Shown: positions 45,188 to 53,558, counted from the first letter of the stretch. The stretch: DNA of 64,000 nucleotides from Vibrio maerlii (GCF_003415655.1 NZ_QRHC01000005.1:1-64000); one strand, 5' to 3'. The notes: generated by a model from the letters alone, not told the origin. Made by a program: numbers and translations.

Positions 45188-45859
45188 TCAACCAACAACT
45201 TGTGCTACGTGCTTAAGTGAAGAAACCACCGCACTTGGCTGGATATTCCAAGGATCAAACACAACGTTTGGGTCTCTCTTAACCCATGCAGATCTAAACC
45301 CTGCGGAAATAGAGCCAGTCACATCAAATGGGTTACTTGAAATTAGCCATGCTTTATCCATCGTGCTATCCGCTGCTCTTAAAAAATGCTCGTAAACTTC
45401 AGGGTCGGGTTTAAAGCTCTGAACATCAGCACAGCTAACTACACCATCAAAATAGTGATAGATCCCTGCTTGTTTCAATAAACCAGATACGGCTTCTGAA
45501 CTGCCATTTGAGAAAGCATAAAGAGCCATGTCTTTCTCTTTTAAAGCCTCTAAGGCCGGGACCACATCATCGAATGCAGGCAGAGCCTTATAAACGTTCA
45601 TGAGTTGTATTTTTTGCTCATCATTTAACTCAACTTTTTGGTCAAGCAGCGCATACTCCAAAGCATCTTTGGTACAAACTGAAAAATCGACATAATCACG
45701 CATCAAGCCACGGCGAAATGAGTATTCCAATTGTTTTTCTCGCCAAAGTTTGGAAACCGACAATGCATCGCTAGTTTCTAACCATTTTTCAAGCGTTCTC
45801 AAAACACCTTGCGTATCAATTAAAGTGCCGTAAACATCAAATGCCAATGTAGTTTTCAT
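45188..45859 (-). CDS. Haloacid dehalogenase, type II (HAD superfamily)
   Basis: 223 residues. The nucleophile motif FDVYGTLIDT is at the N-terminus, with motif II in YAFSNGSSE, a Lys in SFKPDPEVY, and the acidic/Asn motif in WLISSNPFDVTGS. This pattern fits L-2-haloacid dehalogenases, which release halide from 2-haloalkanoates. ATG 45859 has AGAGGTA upstream and replaces a longer frame to 45904. Generic phosphatase activity is the alternative. It lies between DoxX and the dehalogenase-like remnant, in a region of GSTs. Confidence 0.85.
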   Translation of the reverse strand: MKTTLAFDVYGTLIDTQGVLRTLEKWLETSDALSVSKLWREKQLEYSFRRGLMRDYVDFSVCTKDALEYALLDQKVELNDEQKIQLMNVYKALPAFDDVVPALEALKEKDMALYAFSNGSSEAVSGLLKQAGIYHYFDGVVSCADVQSFKPDPEVYEHFLRAADSTMDKAWLISSNPFDVTGSISAGFRSAWVKRDPNVVFDPWNIQPSAVVSSLKHVAQVVG

Positions 45860-45892
45860 GTGGTACCTCTTTCCCCAATGAGTGAAAACGAA

Positions 45893-45917
45893 AAACGCCA
45901 ACATTCCGTTGGCGTTT
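45893..45917 (-). terminator. Terminator between DoxX-like and haloacid dehalogenase genes
   Basis: AAACGCCAAC and GTTGGCGTTT form a 10-bp stem around ATTCC, and a T-run follows on the minus strand. Confidence 0.85.
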
Positions 45918-45924
45918 AAATCGA

Positions 45925-46440
45925 TTAGTAATTCTTTTTGTATAGGTAAGCATTAAGCCACGCTAACGCCAAAATAACCAATGTCATTACAGGTGGTTTT
46001 GACTGAAGTGGTAACACTTCTGCTGGTACGCTTGGTAGTAAATGAACATATACCGCGACAAACATGATAATCGTAGTCAGTGCAGTTGAAGCATACATTG
46101 CCTTTGTCAGCAATTCTCGTGGCAGTGATTTTTCACCAATCATCACAACAATCAGCAGCGCACCTGCACCCATTTCACCCAATTGACCAGCCCAGCGAGA
46201 AAGGAAAGGGAAAGGAAGTTCACTCAGTGCAATCTGCTGAGTAAACATTGTGGTGAACGGGTCAAAGAACTTCACCGTACCTGCCATCAGTAAGAAGGTA
46301 CCAATTAAGCCTGTCAGAATTTTCTGTGCTTTCAGTGAAATAGAGTCACTTGCATTATATGAACGAACTAAAAAGAAGCCCGTAATAAGGATCATAGAAC
46401 CGATTAAAGATAACTCTAGGATTAGTTGTTGCGTACTCAT
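45925..46440 (-). CDS. DoxX-like integral membrane protein
   Basis: 171 residues with about five hydrophobic helices. The stretch ILTGLIGTFLLMAGTVKFFD, and GQLGEMGAGALLIVVMIGEK after it, resemble DoxX/DoxD-family proteins, which work in thiol and sulfur redox at the membrane. ATG 46440 with GAGGG upstream is preferred over the longer frame from 46509. A LysR-linked promoter element (46549-46593) lies upstream. The divergent CPWC oxidoreductase gene has its own TetR-type operator. Confidence 0.7.
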   Translation of the reverse strand: MSTQQLILELSLIGSMILITGFFLVRSYNASDSISLKAQKILTGLIGTFLLMAGTVKFFDPFTTMFTQQIALSELPFPFLSRWAGQLGEMGAGALLIVVMIGEKSLPRELLTKAMYASTALTTIIMFVAVYVHLLPSVPAEVLPLQSKPPVMTLVILALAWLNAYLYKKNY

Positions 46441-46548
46441 ATTAATGCCCTCTTTTACTGTCCGTTTTATTGCTTGTTGGTTGTTTGCAAATCTTGAAAG
46501 ATTCATCAATTCGTTTCGATGGAGTAATAGTAGATCAATCGTTAAATT

Positions 46549-46593
46549 TCAAAAACAGGCAATATTGAAATCCATTCGTGCATAATTGAAAGG
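46549..46593. promoter_or_regulatory. Shared LysR-region promoter element, copy 2
   Basis: This is the partner of 40621-40665 (about 34 of 45 positions equal, including CGTGCATA), located upstream of the DoxX-like gene. Confidence 0.65.
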
Positions 46594-46674
46594 TTAATCA
46601 AATCGAAATTAAATGAGATGTAGATCACATTTATACTTCCCTTTTCTTTTAAACAGTGCCACTATACATAAAAC

Positions 46675-46690
46675 ATGAACAAACGTTCAA
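46675..46690 (+). promoter_or_regulatory. TetR-type operator at the CPWC oxidoreductase promoter
   Basis: ATGAACAAACGTTCAA lies directly downstream of a TATACA -10-like hexamer (46663-46668), 32 bp before the start codon. Confidence 0.8.
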
Positions 46691-46722
46691 ATTGTTAAAC
46701 AAAATAATATAGGTAACGTGAT

Positions 46723-47385
46723 ATGACAAATAAGTTAAAACTAGAAATTATCTCTGATGTGGTTTGTCCTTGGTGCATTATCGGCTATAACAACCTACAA
46801 GCTGCTATTAAAGAACTTGATGTTGCAGATAAGATTGAGATCGAGTGGCTTCCCTTTGAGTTAAACCCTGATATGCCAGCAGAAGGCGAAAACCTTCGTG
46901 ACCATGTAAAGAGAAAGTATGGCTCTAGTCGAGAAGACAGCGATCGTGCTCGTATCAGCATTGCTCAAAAAGGCGCAGAGCATGGCTTTGAGTTCAACTA
47001 TTTCGAAGATATGCGTATGGTTAACACCCTTGAAGCACATGTACTGTTAGATTTTGCCAAGCAGTTTGGCAAACAGACAGAACTTAAACTTCGCTTGTTT
47101 AATGCTTTCTTTAGCGAGCAAAAAGACGTATCTGACCGCAATGTTCTTCGCAACGAACTTATCGCTGTTGGTTTAGACGCTGACGAAGGTATTGCATGGT
47201 TAGATAAGCCAGAACTAAAAGAAGACGTTCGCATGCAGGAAGCTGTTTGGCAACAGCACGGTGTTAGCGGTGTACCGACTATGGTCTTTAACCGTGAATC
47301 AGCAGTGACTGGTGCTCATCCTGTAGAGAACTACAAACAGATTCTAACTGAATTACTTAACGACCCTACAGATACGCAAGACTGA
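46723..47385 (+). CDS. DsbA-family oxidoreductase (FrnE-like, CPWC)
   Basis: 220 residues, a thioredoxin fold with a helical insert. The active site is ISDVVCPWCIIGYNNL near residues 10-25, and the cis-Pro loop is GVSGVPTMVFN. There is no signal peptide, so it acts in the cytoplasm like FrnE/2-hydroxychromene-carboxylate-isomerase relatives. These proteins handle disulfide or glutathione adduct chemistry. It lies 66 bp before the second TetR gene and carries an operator at its promoter. Confidence 0.88.
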   Translation: MTNKLKLEIISDVVCPWCIIGYNNLQAAIKELDVADKIEIEWLPFELNPDMPAEGENLRDHVKRKYGSSREDSDRARISIAQKGAEHGFEFNYFEDMRMVNTLEAHVLLDFAKQFGKQTELKLRLFNAFFSEQKDVSDRNVLRNELIAVGLDADEGIAWLDKPELKEDVRMQEAVWQQHGVSGVPTMVFNRESAVTGAHPVENYKQILTELLNDPTDTQD

Positions 47386-47387
47386 AC

Positions 47388-47417
47388 TTGAACGAGTGTT
47401 AATAAATTCGCTATAAT
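47388..47417 (+). promoter_or_regulatory. TetR2 promoter with an overlapping operator
   Basis: TTGAAC (47388-47393) as -35 and TATAAT (47412-47417) as -10 are 18 bp apart. The -35 box is the left arm of the regional palindrome, whose right arm is GTTAA here, missing one base. This points to autoregulation. Confidence 0.75.
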
Positions 47418-47451
47418 CCACGCATTAAGACCCAATCACCTAGGTAACATT

Positions 47452-48042
47452 ATGAGTAAAAGAGCACAATTTGATCGAGAAGATGTGATCATTAAAGCGA
47501 AGGACCTCTACTGGGCAAAGGGATATCACGGTACTTCTATGCGAGCACTACAGGACGCACTTGATATGCGCCCTGGTAGTATCTATGCAACATTTGGTAA
47601 TAAAGATAAGTTGTTTATCGAAGCGATCGAACGCTACGGACAGGACAGCGACCAGTTACTAGAGAGCAGCTTAGCTGAAGCTCCAACCAAGATTGACGGC
47701 TTGAAAAGCTTCATCCGAAAGATCATCTTAGAAGGGCGAGATACCGCACCTAGTGGTATGTGTATGGTCGTAAAATCTGTTTCTGAGTTAACGGAAGAAG
47801 ACAACCCAGATCTACTAGATACAGCAAAACGCCTATTGAGTGACATTGAAAAGGCATTCACCGCTATTTTAACTTCAGCAATTGCTGATGGTGAAGTCAG
47901 TGCTGATAAAGACCCAGTTGAGCTAGCACGCTTTGTCCAAGTTCAGATTATTGGGCTTCGCACTTTTGCTCGTGCAACAGAAGAGCTTGATGCAGTAGAG
48001 AAGTTTATTGACGACATCTTTGTGAGTGGTCCATTTAAGTAA
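47452..48042 (+). CDS. TetR/AcrR-family repressor 2
   Basis: 196 residues. The helix-turn-helix runs from FDREDVIIKAKDLYWAKGY to MRPGSIYATFGNKDKLFIEA. The ligand domain has APSGMCMVVKSVSELTEE with the same single Cys as TetR1. The two repressors are paralogous along their whole length. With GSIYATF unchanged they probably share the TTGAAC-N4-GTTCAA operator, which occurs at both their promoters. An electrophile or oxidant ligand is inferred from the targets. Confidence 0.9.
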   Translation: MSKRAQFDREDVIIKAKDLYWAKGYHGTSMRALQDALDMRPGSIYATFGNKDKLFIEAIERYGQDSDQLLESSLAEAPTKIDGLKSFIRKIILEGRDTAPSGMCMVVKSVSELTEEDNPDLLDTAKRLLSDIEKAFTAILTSAIADGEVSADKDPVELARFVQVQIIGLRTFARATEELDAVEKFIDDIFVSGPFK

Positions 48043-48067
48043 GCCACCAATCATATCATAGATTCTA

Positions 48068-48092
48068 AGCCCAACCTTGTGTTGGGCTTTCT
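48068..48092 (+). terminator. Terminator of TetR2
   Basis: AGCCCAAC and GTTGGGCT flank CTTGT, followed by TTCTTTT. Confidence 0.85.
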
Positions 48093-48220
48093 TTTACCTG
48101 CTATCTTCCCCCTTTCCGAAGATCAACATATTGACCCATTCTTTCTATCAACCAATCACCACCCACTCATTAAAAATTAAACTAGAATACTTTCAACAAC
48201 TTAAGATAGATATAGCAATA

Positions 48221-48275
48221 AATTGAACAAGTGTTCAATTTATTGCTTGAACGATCGCTCACTTGGCGCTATAGT
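48221..48275 (+). promoter_or_regulatory. CMD1 promoter with two TetR-type operators
   Basis: AATTGAACAAGTGTTCAATT (48221-48240) is a perfect palindrome. A second site, TTGAACGATCGCTCAC (48247-48262), is centred 24 bp later. Its TTGAAC serves as -35 with TATAGT (48270-48275) as -10 at 17-bp spacing. Confidence 0.85.
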
Positions 48276-48335
48276 TATTCCAACTTAACGGGGCACACAA
48301 ACCTCATCAGCGAATCAACATAAGAGAACGTAATC

Positions 48336-48887
48336 ATGACTGCATTTAAAATCCACACTGAAGAAACTGTTTCACCAAAAGCTAAAGCTATCTTCGCTGG
48401 CGCTAAAAAGCAGATGGGCGTTATTCCTAACCTTTACGGCACAATGGGCGAGTCTCCTGAGCTGCTAAAAGCATACACTCAGCTTCATCAACTGTTCCTA
48501 GAAACGTCATTCACGGCTGAAGAGAAAACAGTGGTATGGCAAGCAATTAACGTTGAGCACGAATGTCACTACTGTGTTCCTGCACACACTGGTATTGCAC
48601 ACTCAATGAAAGTTGATCCTGCTCTAACTGAAGCACTGCGTAATGAAGAAGCGATGCCAACCGAGAAGCTTCAAGCTCTTAAAGACTTTACGCTTGAGAT
48701 CGTTCGTCAACGTGGCAACGTAACTGAAGAGCAAATGGAAGCGTTCTTTGCAGCAGGTTACACACAACAAAACGTTCTTGAGATTATCCTTGGTTTATCT
48801 CAAAAAGTAATCAGCAACTACACAAACCACGTTGCGAAAACACCTGTAGATGCAATGTTCCAGCAGTTTGCTTGGGAAAAAAAATAA
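48336..48887 (+). CDS. Carboxymuconolactone decarboxylase/AhpD-family protein 1
   Basis: 183 residues. The AhpD-like core reads TVVWQAINVEHECHYCVPAH with the redox CxxC (CHYC) and a downstream His. The C-terminus is helical (NVLEIILGLSQKVISNYTNH). Such proteins act as alkylhydroperoxidase-type thiol antioxidants or decarboxylases. GAGAACG lies before the ATG. It differs from the gene at 49817 by three residues. It has a strong operator pair and a terminator immediately downstream. Confidence 0.9.
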   Translation: MTAFKIHTEETVSPKAKAIFAGAKKQMGVIPNLYGTMGESPELLKAYTQLHQLFLETSFTAEEKTVVWQAINVEHECHYCVPAHTGIAHSMKVDPALTEALRNEEAMPTEKLQALKDFTLEIVRQRGNVTEEQMEAFFAAGYTQQNVLEIILGLSQKVISNYTNHVAKTPVDAMFQQFAWEKK

Positions 48888-48961
48888 CCATATCAATTGG
48901 TTAATTTAAACTGAAAGAGCACCTACTGGCTAAACTATGGTGCATAAGCATTTATCGAACC

Positions 48962-49003
48962 AATACCTGCTGTGTAGTTAAATACACAGCAGGTATTTTT
49001 TAT
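48962..49003 (+). terminator. Strong terminator between CMD1 and CMD2
   Basis: AATACCTGCTGTGTA (48962-48976) and its exact complement at 48983-48997 form a 15-bp stem with a six-base loop, followed by a run of T. It ends about 12 bp before the CMD2 start codon. Confidence 0.9.
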
Positions 49004-49014
49004 CAAGGTATCAG

Positions 49015-49560
49015 ATGCCCCACTTTACCATCCACTCTCTTAAAAGCGCTCCAGTCGGTAGTAAAAATACTCTTCGAAAAGAAGTAAAAAAACATGGTGC
49101 TGTAATCAATCTATTTGGAATTTTGGCTGAATCACCTCAAACACTCCAAGCGTATTTGCACCTTTACAACTTGCTATCAGAGTCTTCACTAAATAACGAG
49201 GAAAAAACGGTTATATGGCAAGTACTTAATATTGAGCATGACTGTACTTATTGCGTTCCTGCACATACTGCCTTAGCCAACGTCATGGGAGTCCATCATT
49301 CACTGACAGCCGCTCTACGTAACCAGCACCCATTACCTACCAAGCAACTTGAAGCACTAAAAGATTTCACCCTTGAGATGGTACGAACACGGGGCCGTGT
49401 TGATGACGTACAGATAGAGCGGTTCCTCAATGCTGGTTTCACTCAACAAAATGTTTTAGAGATCATCCTGGCTTTATCTCATAAGGTAATCAGCAACTAT
49501 ACAAATCATGTCGCCTATACTCCGTTAGATCCCATGTTTGTACATCATAAGTGGCCCTAG
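49015..49560 (+). CDS. Carboxymuconolactone decarboxylase/AhpD-family protein 2 (divergent)
   Basis: 181 residues, an older paralogue of its two neighbours. It keeps the redox motif (EHDCTYCVPAHTALA) and the tail NVLEIILALSHKVISNYTNH but differs widely elsewhere. AAGGT precedes the ATG. It has no operator and no obvious promoter. A 15-bp terminator stands just before it, so expression may depend on read-through of CMD1 transcription. Confidence 0.85.
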   Translation: MPHFTIHSLKSAPVGSKNTLRKEVKKHGAVINLFGILAESPQTLQAYLHLYNLLSESSLNNEEKTVIWQVLNIEHDCTYCVPAHTALANVMGVHHSLTAALRNQHPLPTKQLEALKDFTLEMVRTRGRVDDVQIERFLNAGFTQQNVLEIILALSHKVISNYTNHVAYTPLDPMFVHHKWP

Positions 49561-49700
49561 AGTAATTACCACCTCCACTTTCAACATTACACCAACAGCA
49601 ATATAACAATCCACCACTAATCACACCAGGCAGTGTGAATGACTCTACAACAAAATCAATAAAAAAGTAACTAATATTCAATAACTTAGAATCAAAAAGT

Positions 49701-49759
49701 ATTTATTTGAACATTCGCTCAAATAAATACTTGAACAGTTGCTCAAATATACTTATAGT
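49701..49759 (+). promoter_or_regulatory. CMD3 promoter with two TetR-type operators
   Basis: ATTTATTTGA (49701-49710) and TCAAATAAAT (49719-49728) form a 10-bp palindrome around TTGAACATTCGCTCAA. A second site, TTGAACAGTTGCTCAA (49731-49746), is centred 24 bp later. It supplies the -35 for TATAGT (49754-49759) at 17 bp. Confidence 0.85.
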
Positions 49760-49816
49760 AACTGCAACTTAACGGGGACAACCCCAGTACCAAATCATTG
49801 ATGAGAGAACGTAATC

Positions 49817-50368
49817 ATGACTGCATTTAAAATCCATACTGAAGAAACTGTTTCACCAAAAGCTAAAGCTATTTTCGCTGGCGCTAAAAAGCAGATGGGC
49901 GTTATTCCTAACCTTTACGGCACGATGGGCGAGTCTCCTGAGCTGCTAAAAGCATACACTCAGCTTCATCAACTGTTCCTAGAAACGTCATTCACGGCTG
50001 AAGAGAAAACAGTGGTATGGCAAGCAATTAACGTTGAGCACGAATGTCACTACTGTGTTCCTGCACACACTGGTATTGCACACTCAATGAAAGTTGATCC
50101 TACTTTAACTGAAGCACTGCGTAATGAAGAAGCGATGCCAACTGAGAAGCTTCAAGCTCTTAAAGACTTTACGCTTGAGATCGTTCGTCAACGTGGCAAC
50201 GTAACTGAAGAGCAAATGGAAGCCTTCTTTTCTGCGGGTTACACACAACAAAACGTTCTTGAGATCATCCTTGGCTTATCTCAAAAAGTGATCAGCAACT
50301 ACACAAACCACGTTGCGAAGACACCTGTAGATTCAATGTTCCAGCAATTTGCTTGGGAAAAGAAATAA
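49817..50368 (+). CDS. Carboxymuconolactone decarboxylase/AhpD-family protein 3
   Basis: 183 residues, identical to CMD1 except for three positions (Ala to Thr in VDPxLTEA, Ala to Ser in FFxAGY, Ala to Ser in VDxMF). The CHYC redox pair is intact. The DNA is also nearly identical, including the leader GAGAACGTAATC before the ATG, so it is a recent duplicate or is kept alike by gene conversion. It has its own operator pair and terminator. Confidence 0.9.
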   Translation: MTAFKIHTEETVSPKAKAIFAGAKKQMGVIPNLYGTMGESPELLKAYTQLHQLFLETSFTAEEKTVVWQAINVEHECHYCVPAHTGIAHSMKVDPTLTEALRNEEAMPTEKLQALKDFTLEIVRQRGNVTEEQMEAFFSAGYTQQNVLEIILGLSQKVISNYTNHVAKTPVDSMFQQFAWEKK

Positions 50369-50390
50369 GTAAGTTGTCCAAAGATTTTTA

Positions 50391-50419
50391 GGGAAACCTT
50401 TCTATTGTTTCCCTTTTTT
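50391..50419 (+). terminator. Terminator of CMD3
   Basis: GGGAAA and TTTCCC flank an 11-base loop, and TTTTTT follows. Confidence 0.8.
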
Positions 50420-50492
50420 AAACACTAAAACACTGCCTTGTTTTATAGTTAGCCGTAGCCCGTCTGCGGTTTTTTTATATGAGCGACAATGA

Positions 50493-51824
50493 TCAGTTTT
50501 TCTTGCGAAAATCTTCTAGGAACCGTCTAAAATCTTCGTTTTTAAGAAGTTGTTCCCTCCCCTCTTGCACAAGTAGATCAACTTGCTCTTTTTCTAGATT
50601 CAATGCTGTTGGAATATTGTTTAACGAAACCCTACGCTCTTCATCTGTAACATCATTAAGGTTAATATCGACAAAGTATGTTGATACTGACTGTCCACGC
50701 TCAGTAGCTGCTTGTCCATTGCGCTTTAACGTCTCTCTAATCAAATTCTTAGTTAAGTCATTATAACGATGCAATTGAATGTCCGTCATGAATGAAATCG
50801 TATCAGTAACGTCTGGTTTTTCGACACTCTGCCCCATAGTATTCTGGGGTTTGGCAGAAGCGTCCACGGAAATAACAACCACATAAGGCTTTAGATCTGC
50901 CCCCATATCGGTAAAGAACCCTTCCTGCCCACCATGCATTGCCATCATGTCATACAAGGAAAACAGACCGAGATTGTCAGTGATACCCCCATCAACTAAG
51001 TGAATGTATTTCGTCTGCTCTTTATCTAAATAGTGACTTAACGATGAATGTGTGGATTTTGCAACGCTATTTAATTCTGATTGCTCAACAAGATTAGTGA
51101 TATTGCTGTCACCACAATCACCATAGTTTTCCAATACAACAGGGTTAAAGAATACAGGAACCGCTGCTGAAGCCGCCACAGCGTTAGCAACTGGGTATTG
51201 AGAGATATCAGAGCACAGTAAGTCAAAGTACTCTTGCACATAAGAAAAACGAACTCCTGTCCCTAAATCAGTCGCATTGATAACGACTAATGGCTTATCT
51301 GTTTGATTGATATCAGCGAACGTTGCGCCTTTGAATAGCTCTTCTTGGTAGTACGTGATGGCTTCATCCGTAATACCAGAACTTGAGAACCAGAGTGTAG
51401 GAGTCAAAAAACGCTGCAATAATGATGTCGTCACATCGTTATAGAGAAACTCTTGTTCAAAGTCAGTAAACAACTTATCGCCATAAAGCCCATAATAAGC
51501 AGCAGTAAAGCTTCCGCCCGATACCGAAGATATATTATCAACTTCGTCAAGAAAGCTAACATCATACGACTGTGACTCTAAGGGCTGATCTCGCATTCCC
51601 TCCATAACACCATAAGCAAATGCAGCGGCTCTTGTTCCCCCTCCAGAAAAAGCAACAAGAACCATCACTTCGCCTGAATTGTAGCGTTTCACAGAATTTT
51701 GATAAGAATACGATTGAGATAAATCGCTATCCTGAAGCGTAGGTTTATTCTGTGGAGTGCCGTAGGTAGCACACCCTTGTAATATGGCAGTAATACCAAG
51801 TGTTACGAATACTGTTGACTTCAC
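50493..51824 (-). CDS. Patatin-like phospholipase lipoprotein
   Basis: 443 residues. A lipobox LQGC after a hydrophobic N-terminus marks it as a lipoprotein. The patatin fold shows the oxyanion loop AFSGGGTRAAAFAYG, the nucleophile GxSxG in SSVSGGSFTAAYYG and the catalytic Asp in LVDGGITDNLG. Acyl hydrolysis of phospholipids is the family activity. The C-terminal 60 residues are charged and helical. It is monocistronic, with no regional operator in front. Envelope location is predicted, but the leaflet cannot be judged. Confidence 0.88.
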   Translation of the reverse strand: MKSTVFVTLGITAILQGCATYGTPQNKPTLQDSDLSQSYSYQNSVKRYNSGEVMVLVAFSGGGTRAAAFAYGVMEGMRDQPLESQSYDVSFLDEVDNISSVSGGSFTAAYYGLYGDKLFTDFEQEFLYNDVTTSLLQRFLTPTLWFSSSGITDEAITYYQEELFKGATFADINQTDKPLVVINATDLGTGVRFSYVQEYFDLLCSDISQYPVANAVAASAAVPVFFNPVVLENYGDCGDSNITNLVEQSELNSVAKSTHSSLSHYLDKEQTKYIHLVDGGITDNLGLFSLYDMMAMHGGQEGFFTDMGADLKPYVVVISVDASAKPQNTMGQSVEKPDVTDTISFMTDIQLHRYNDLTKNLIRETLKRNGQAATERGQSVSTYFVDINLNDVTDEERRVSLNNIPTALNLEKEQVDLLVQEGREQLLKNEDFRRFLEDFRKKN

Positions 51825-51898
51825 TATCGACCGACTCTATCCAATCATTCACTCTGTAATACTATAGAGTAATGTCGATGTTTCAACAGGTTAAAAAA

Positions 51899-51925
51899 AA
51901 CCGCCAGGTGGTGACCTAGCGGTTT
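51899..51925 (-). terminator. Terminator of the GST-yghU operon
   Basis: Minus-strand stem AACCGCTAGGT/ACCTGGCGGTT (one G-T type mismatch) with a CACC loop and a run of T. Confidence 0.85.
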
Positions 51926-51943
51926 AAATTGTAATATCAGAAT

Positions 51944-52795
51944 TTATTTCAACTTGAGCACAGCATCAATATCTTCAGCACTGTGACGTTCAGGAACATT
52001 CTCCCAATCTTCACCCCAGGTACGATTAACCGTTCTACCTCGCTTCACAGCAGGACGCTCTGCAATCTCATTTGCCCAACGTAAAACATTTGGGTAGCTA
52101 TCCACATCCAAAAACTCTTTAGCACTGTATAACGCACCTAGAACTAGGTTGCCGTACCATGGCCAAGTAGCAATATCTGCAATCGAATACTCGTCACCAC
52201 CTAAGTAACGATTATTCGCTAACTGCTTGTCTAATACGTCTAGTTGACGCTTAGTTTCCATCGTAAAACGATTAATTGGGTATTCAAACTTTTCTGGAGC
52301 ATACGCATAGAAATGCCCAAAACCACCACCTAGATATGGTGCAGAACCATGAAGCCAGAATAACCAATTCATCACTTTCACTTTTGCTTGCGCATCTTTC
52401 GGAAGGAATGCATCAAACTTTTCAGCAAGGTAAAGTAGGATAGAAGCTGATTCAAAAACATTCGTTGGTGTCTCAGTCGAGTTATCCACCAATGCTGGAA
52501 TCTTTGAGTTAGGGTTTACATCGACAAAACCTGATGAGAACTGGTCACCTTCACCAATTTTAATAAGATGCGCATCATATTCTGCATTTTTACCTGCCGC
52601 TAACAACTCTTCCAGCATGATAGTCGCTTTTTGACCGTTAGGTGTTGCGATTGAGTAAAGTTGGAGGGGATGCTTACCTGCTGGTAGTACTTCCTCATGA
52701 GTAGCACCAGACTCAGGACGATTAATTTTAGCCCACTCACCGCCATTTTCGCTGTCGTGAGTCCATACTTTTGGTGGTTGATATTCGTTAGTCAT
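51944..52795 (-). CDS. yghU: YghU-like glutathione-dependent disulfide-bond oxidoreductase
   Basis: 283 residues, a Nu-class GST. The N-terminal extension YQPPKVWTHDSENGGEWAKI leads into the thioredoxin domain with ATPNGQKATIMLEELLAAG, PNSKIPALVD and FESASILLYLAEKFDAF. The C-terminal helical domain includes YSIADIATWPWYG. YghU reduces disulfides and organic peroxides using two glutathiones. It lies 69 bp after the GST gene with no operator between, so it is probably co-transcribed under the operator at 53559-53611. Confidence 0.92.
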   Translation of the reverse strand: MTNEYQPPKVWTHDSENGGEWAKINRPESGATHEEVLPAGKHPLQLYSIATPNGQKATIMLEELLAAGKNAEYDAHLIKIGEGDQFSSGFVDVNPNSKIPALVDNSTETPTNVFESASILLYLAEKFDAFLPKDAQAKVKVMNWLFWLHGSAPYLGGGFGHFYAYAPEKFEYPINRFTMETKRQLDVLDKQLANNRYLGGDEYSIADIATWPWYGNLVLGALYSAKEFLDVDSYPNVLRWANEIAERPAVKRGRTVNRTWGEDWENVPERHSAEDIDAVLKLK

Positions 52796-52864
52796 TCCGA
52801 TATTCCTTCAAAATAAGCAAGCTCGAATGAGCTTGCTCTTAACTATTTGTTGTTAGCGTTTAAC

Positions 52865-53542
52865 TCATGCTTTTGGGTAGTTTGATGGGAAAAATGCACG
52901 GCGAGCTTCTTCATCAAATTCGCTTTTAAACTCTACACCTTTGTCGATTTCACGAGCACGCAGCGCAGCAGGACGACTGTTTACAGCATCAAACCAACGG
53001 CTTAGGTTTGGATATTGTTTAAGACCTTCTTCACCAAGCACTACAGTTGCTTTGTCAATCCAGCCCCAAGCGGCAACGTCTACAAGCGTGAACTCGTTAC
53101 CAACGATAAATTCACGACCTTCCATATGTTGCTCTAACACTTCGTAGTGACGCTGAGCTTCACGTAGGTAACGGTTAACAGCGTAATCTAGACCTTCAGG
53201 TGCGGCATGACGGAAATGAACAGACTGACCAGAGTATGGACCTAGACCTGTTGCAATAAACATCAACCACGATAGAAGCTCTGCACGATCTTCAGGTTGA
53301 CCACCTAGCTTGCCTGTTTTCTCCGATAGATATAGCAAGATAGCATTTGAATCAAATACACGTTGACCATCATCTTCAATTGCAGGCGTTTTACCGTTAG
53401 GGTTAATCAAACGGTACTCTGGAGTATGCTGGTCACCTTTTAATGTATCTACTGGTACCAATTGGAAATCAAGACCTGTCTCTTCTAGGAACAGGGCTAT
53501 CTTCATTGGGTTTGGGGTTTGGTGGAAATAAAACTTAAGCAT
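52865..53542 (-). CDS. Glutathione S-transferase (YfcG/YncG-like)
   Basis: 225 residues. The N-terminal domain reads FYFHQTPNPMKIALFLEETG, then NPNGKTPAIEDDGQRVFDSN, and the C-terminal domain has EFTLVDVAAWGW. ATG 53542 is chosen because GGGAGAA stands directly upstream. The longer frame from 53566 starts inside the operator. The gene heads an operon with yghU and is likely repressed through the TetR-type sites upstream. Confidence 0.9.
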   Translation of the reverse strand: MLKFYFHQTPNPMKIALFLEETGLDFQLVPVDTLKGDQHTPEYRLINPNGKTPAIEDDGQRVFDSNAILLYLSEKTGKLGGQPEDRAELLSWLMFIATGLGPYSGQSVHFRHAAPEGLDYAVNRYLREAQRHYEVLEQHMEGREFIVGNEFTLVDVAAWGWIDKATVVLGEEGLKQYPNLSRWFDAVNSRPAALRAREIDKGVEFKSEFDEEARRAFFPSNYPKA

Positions 53543-53558
53543 AATGTTCTCCCTTATC

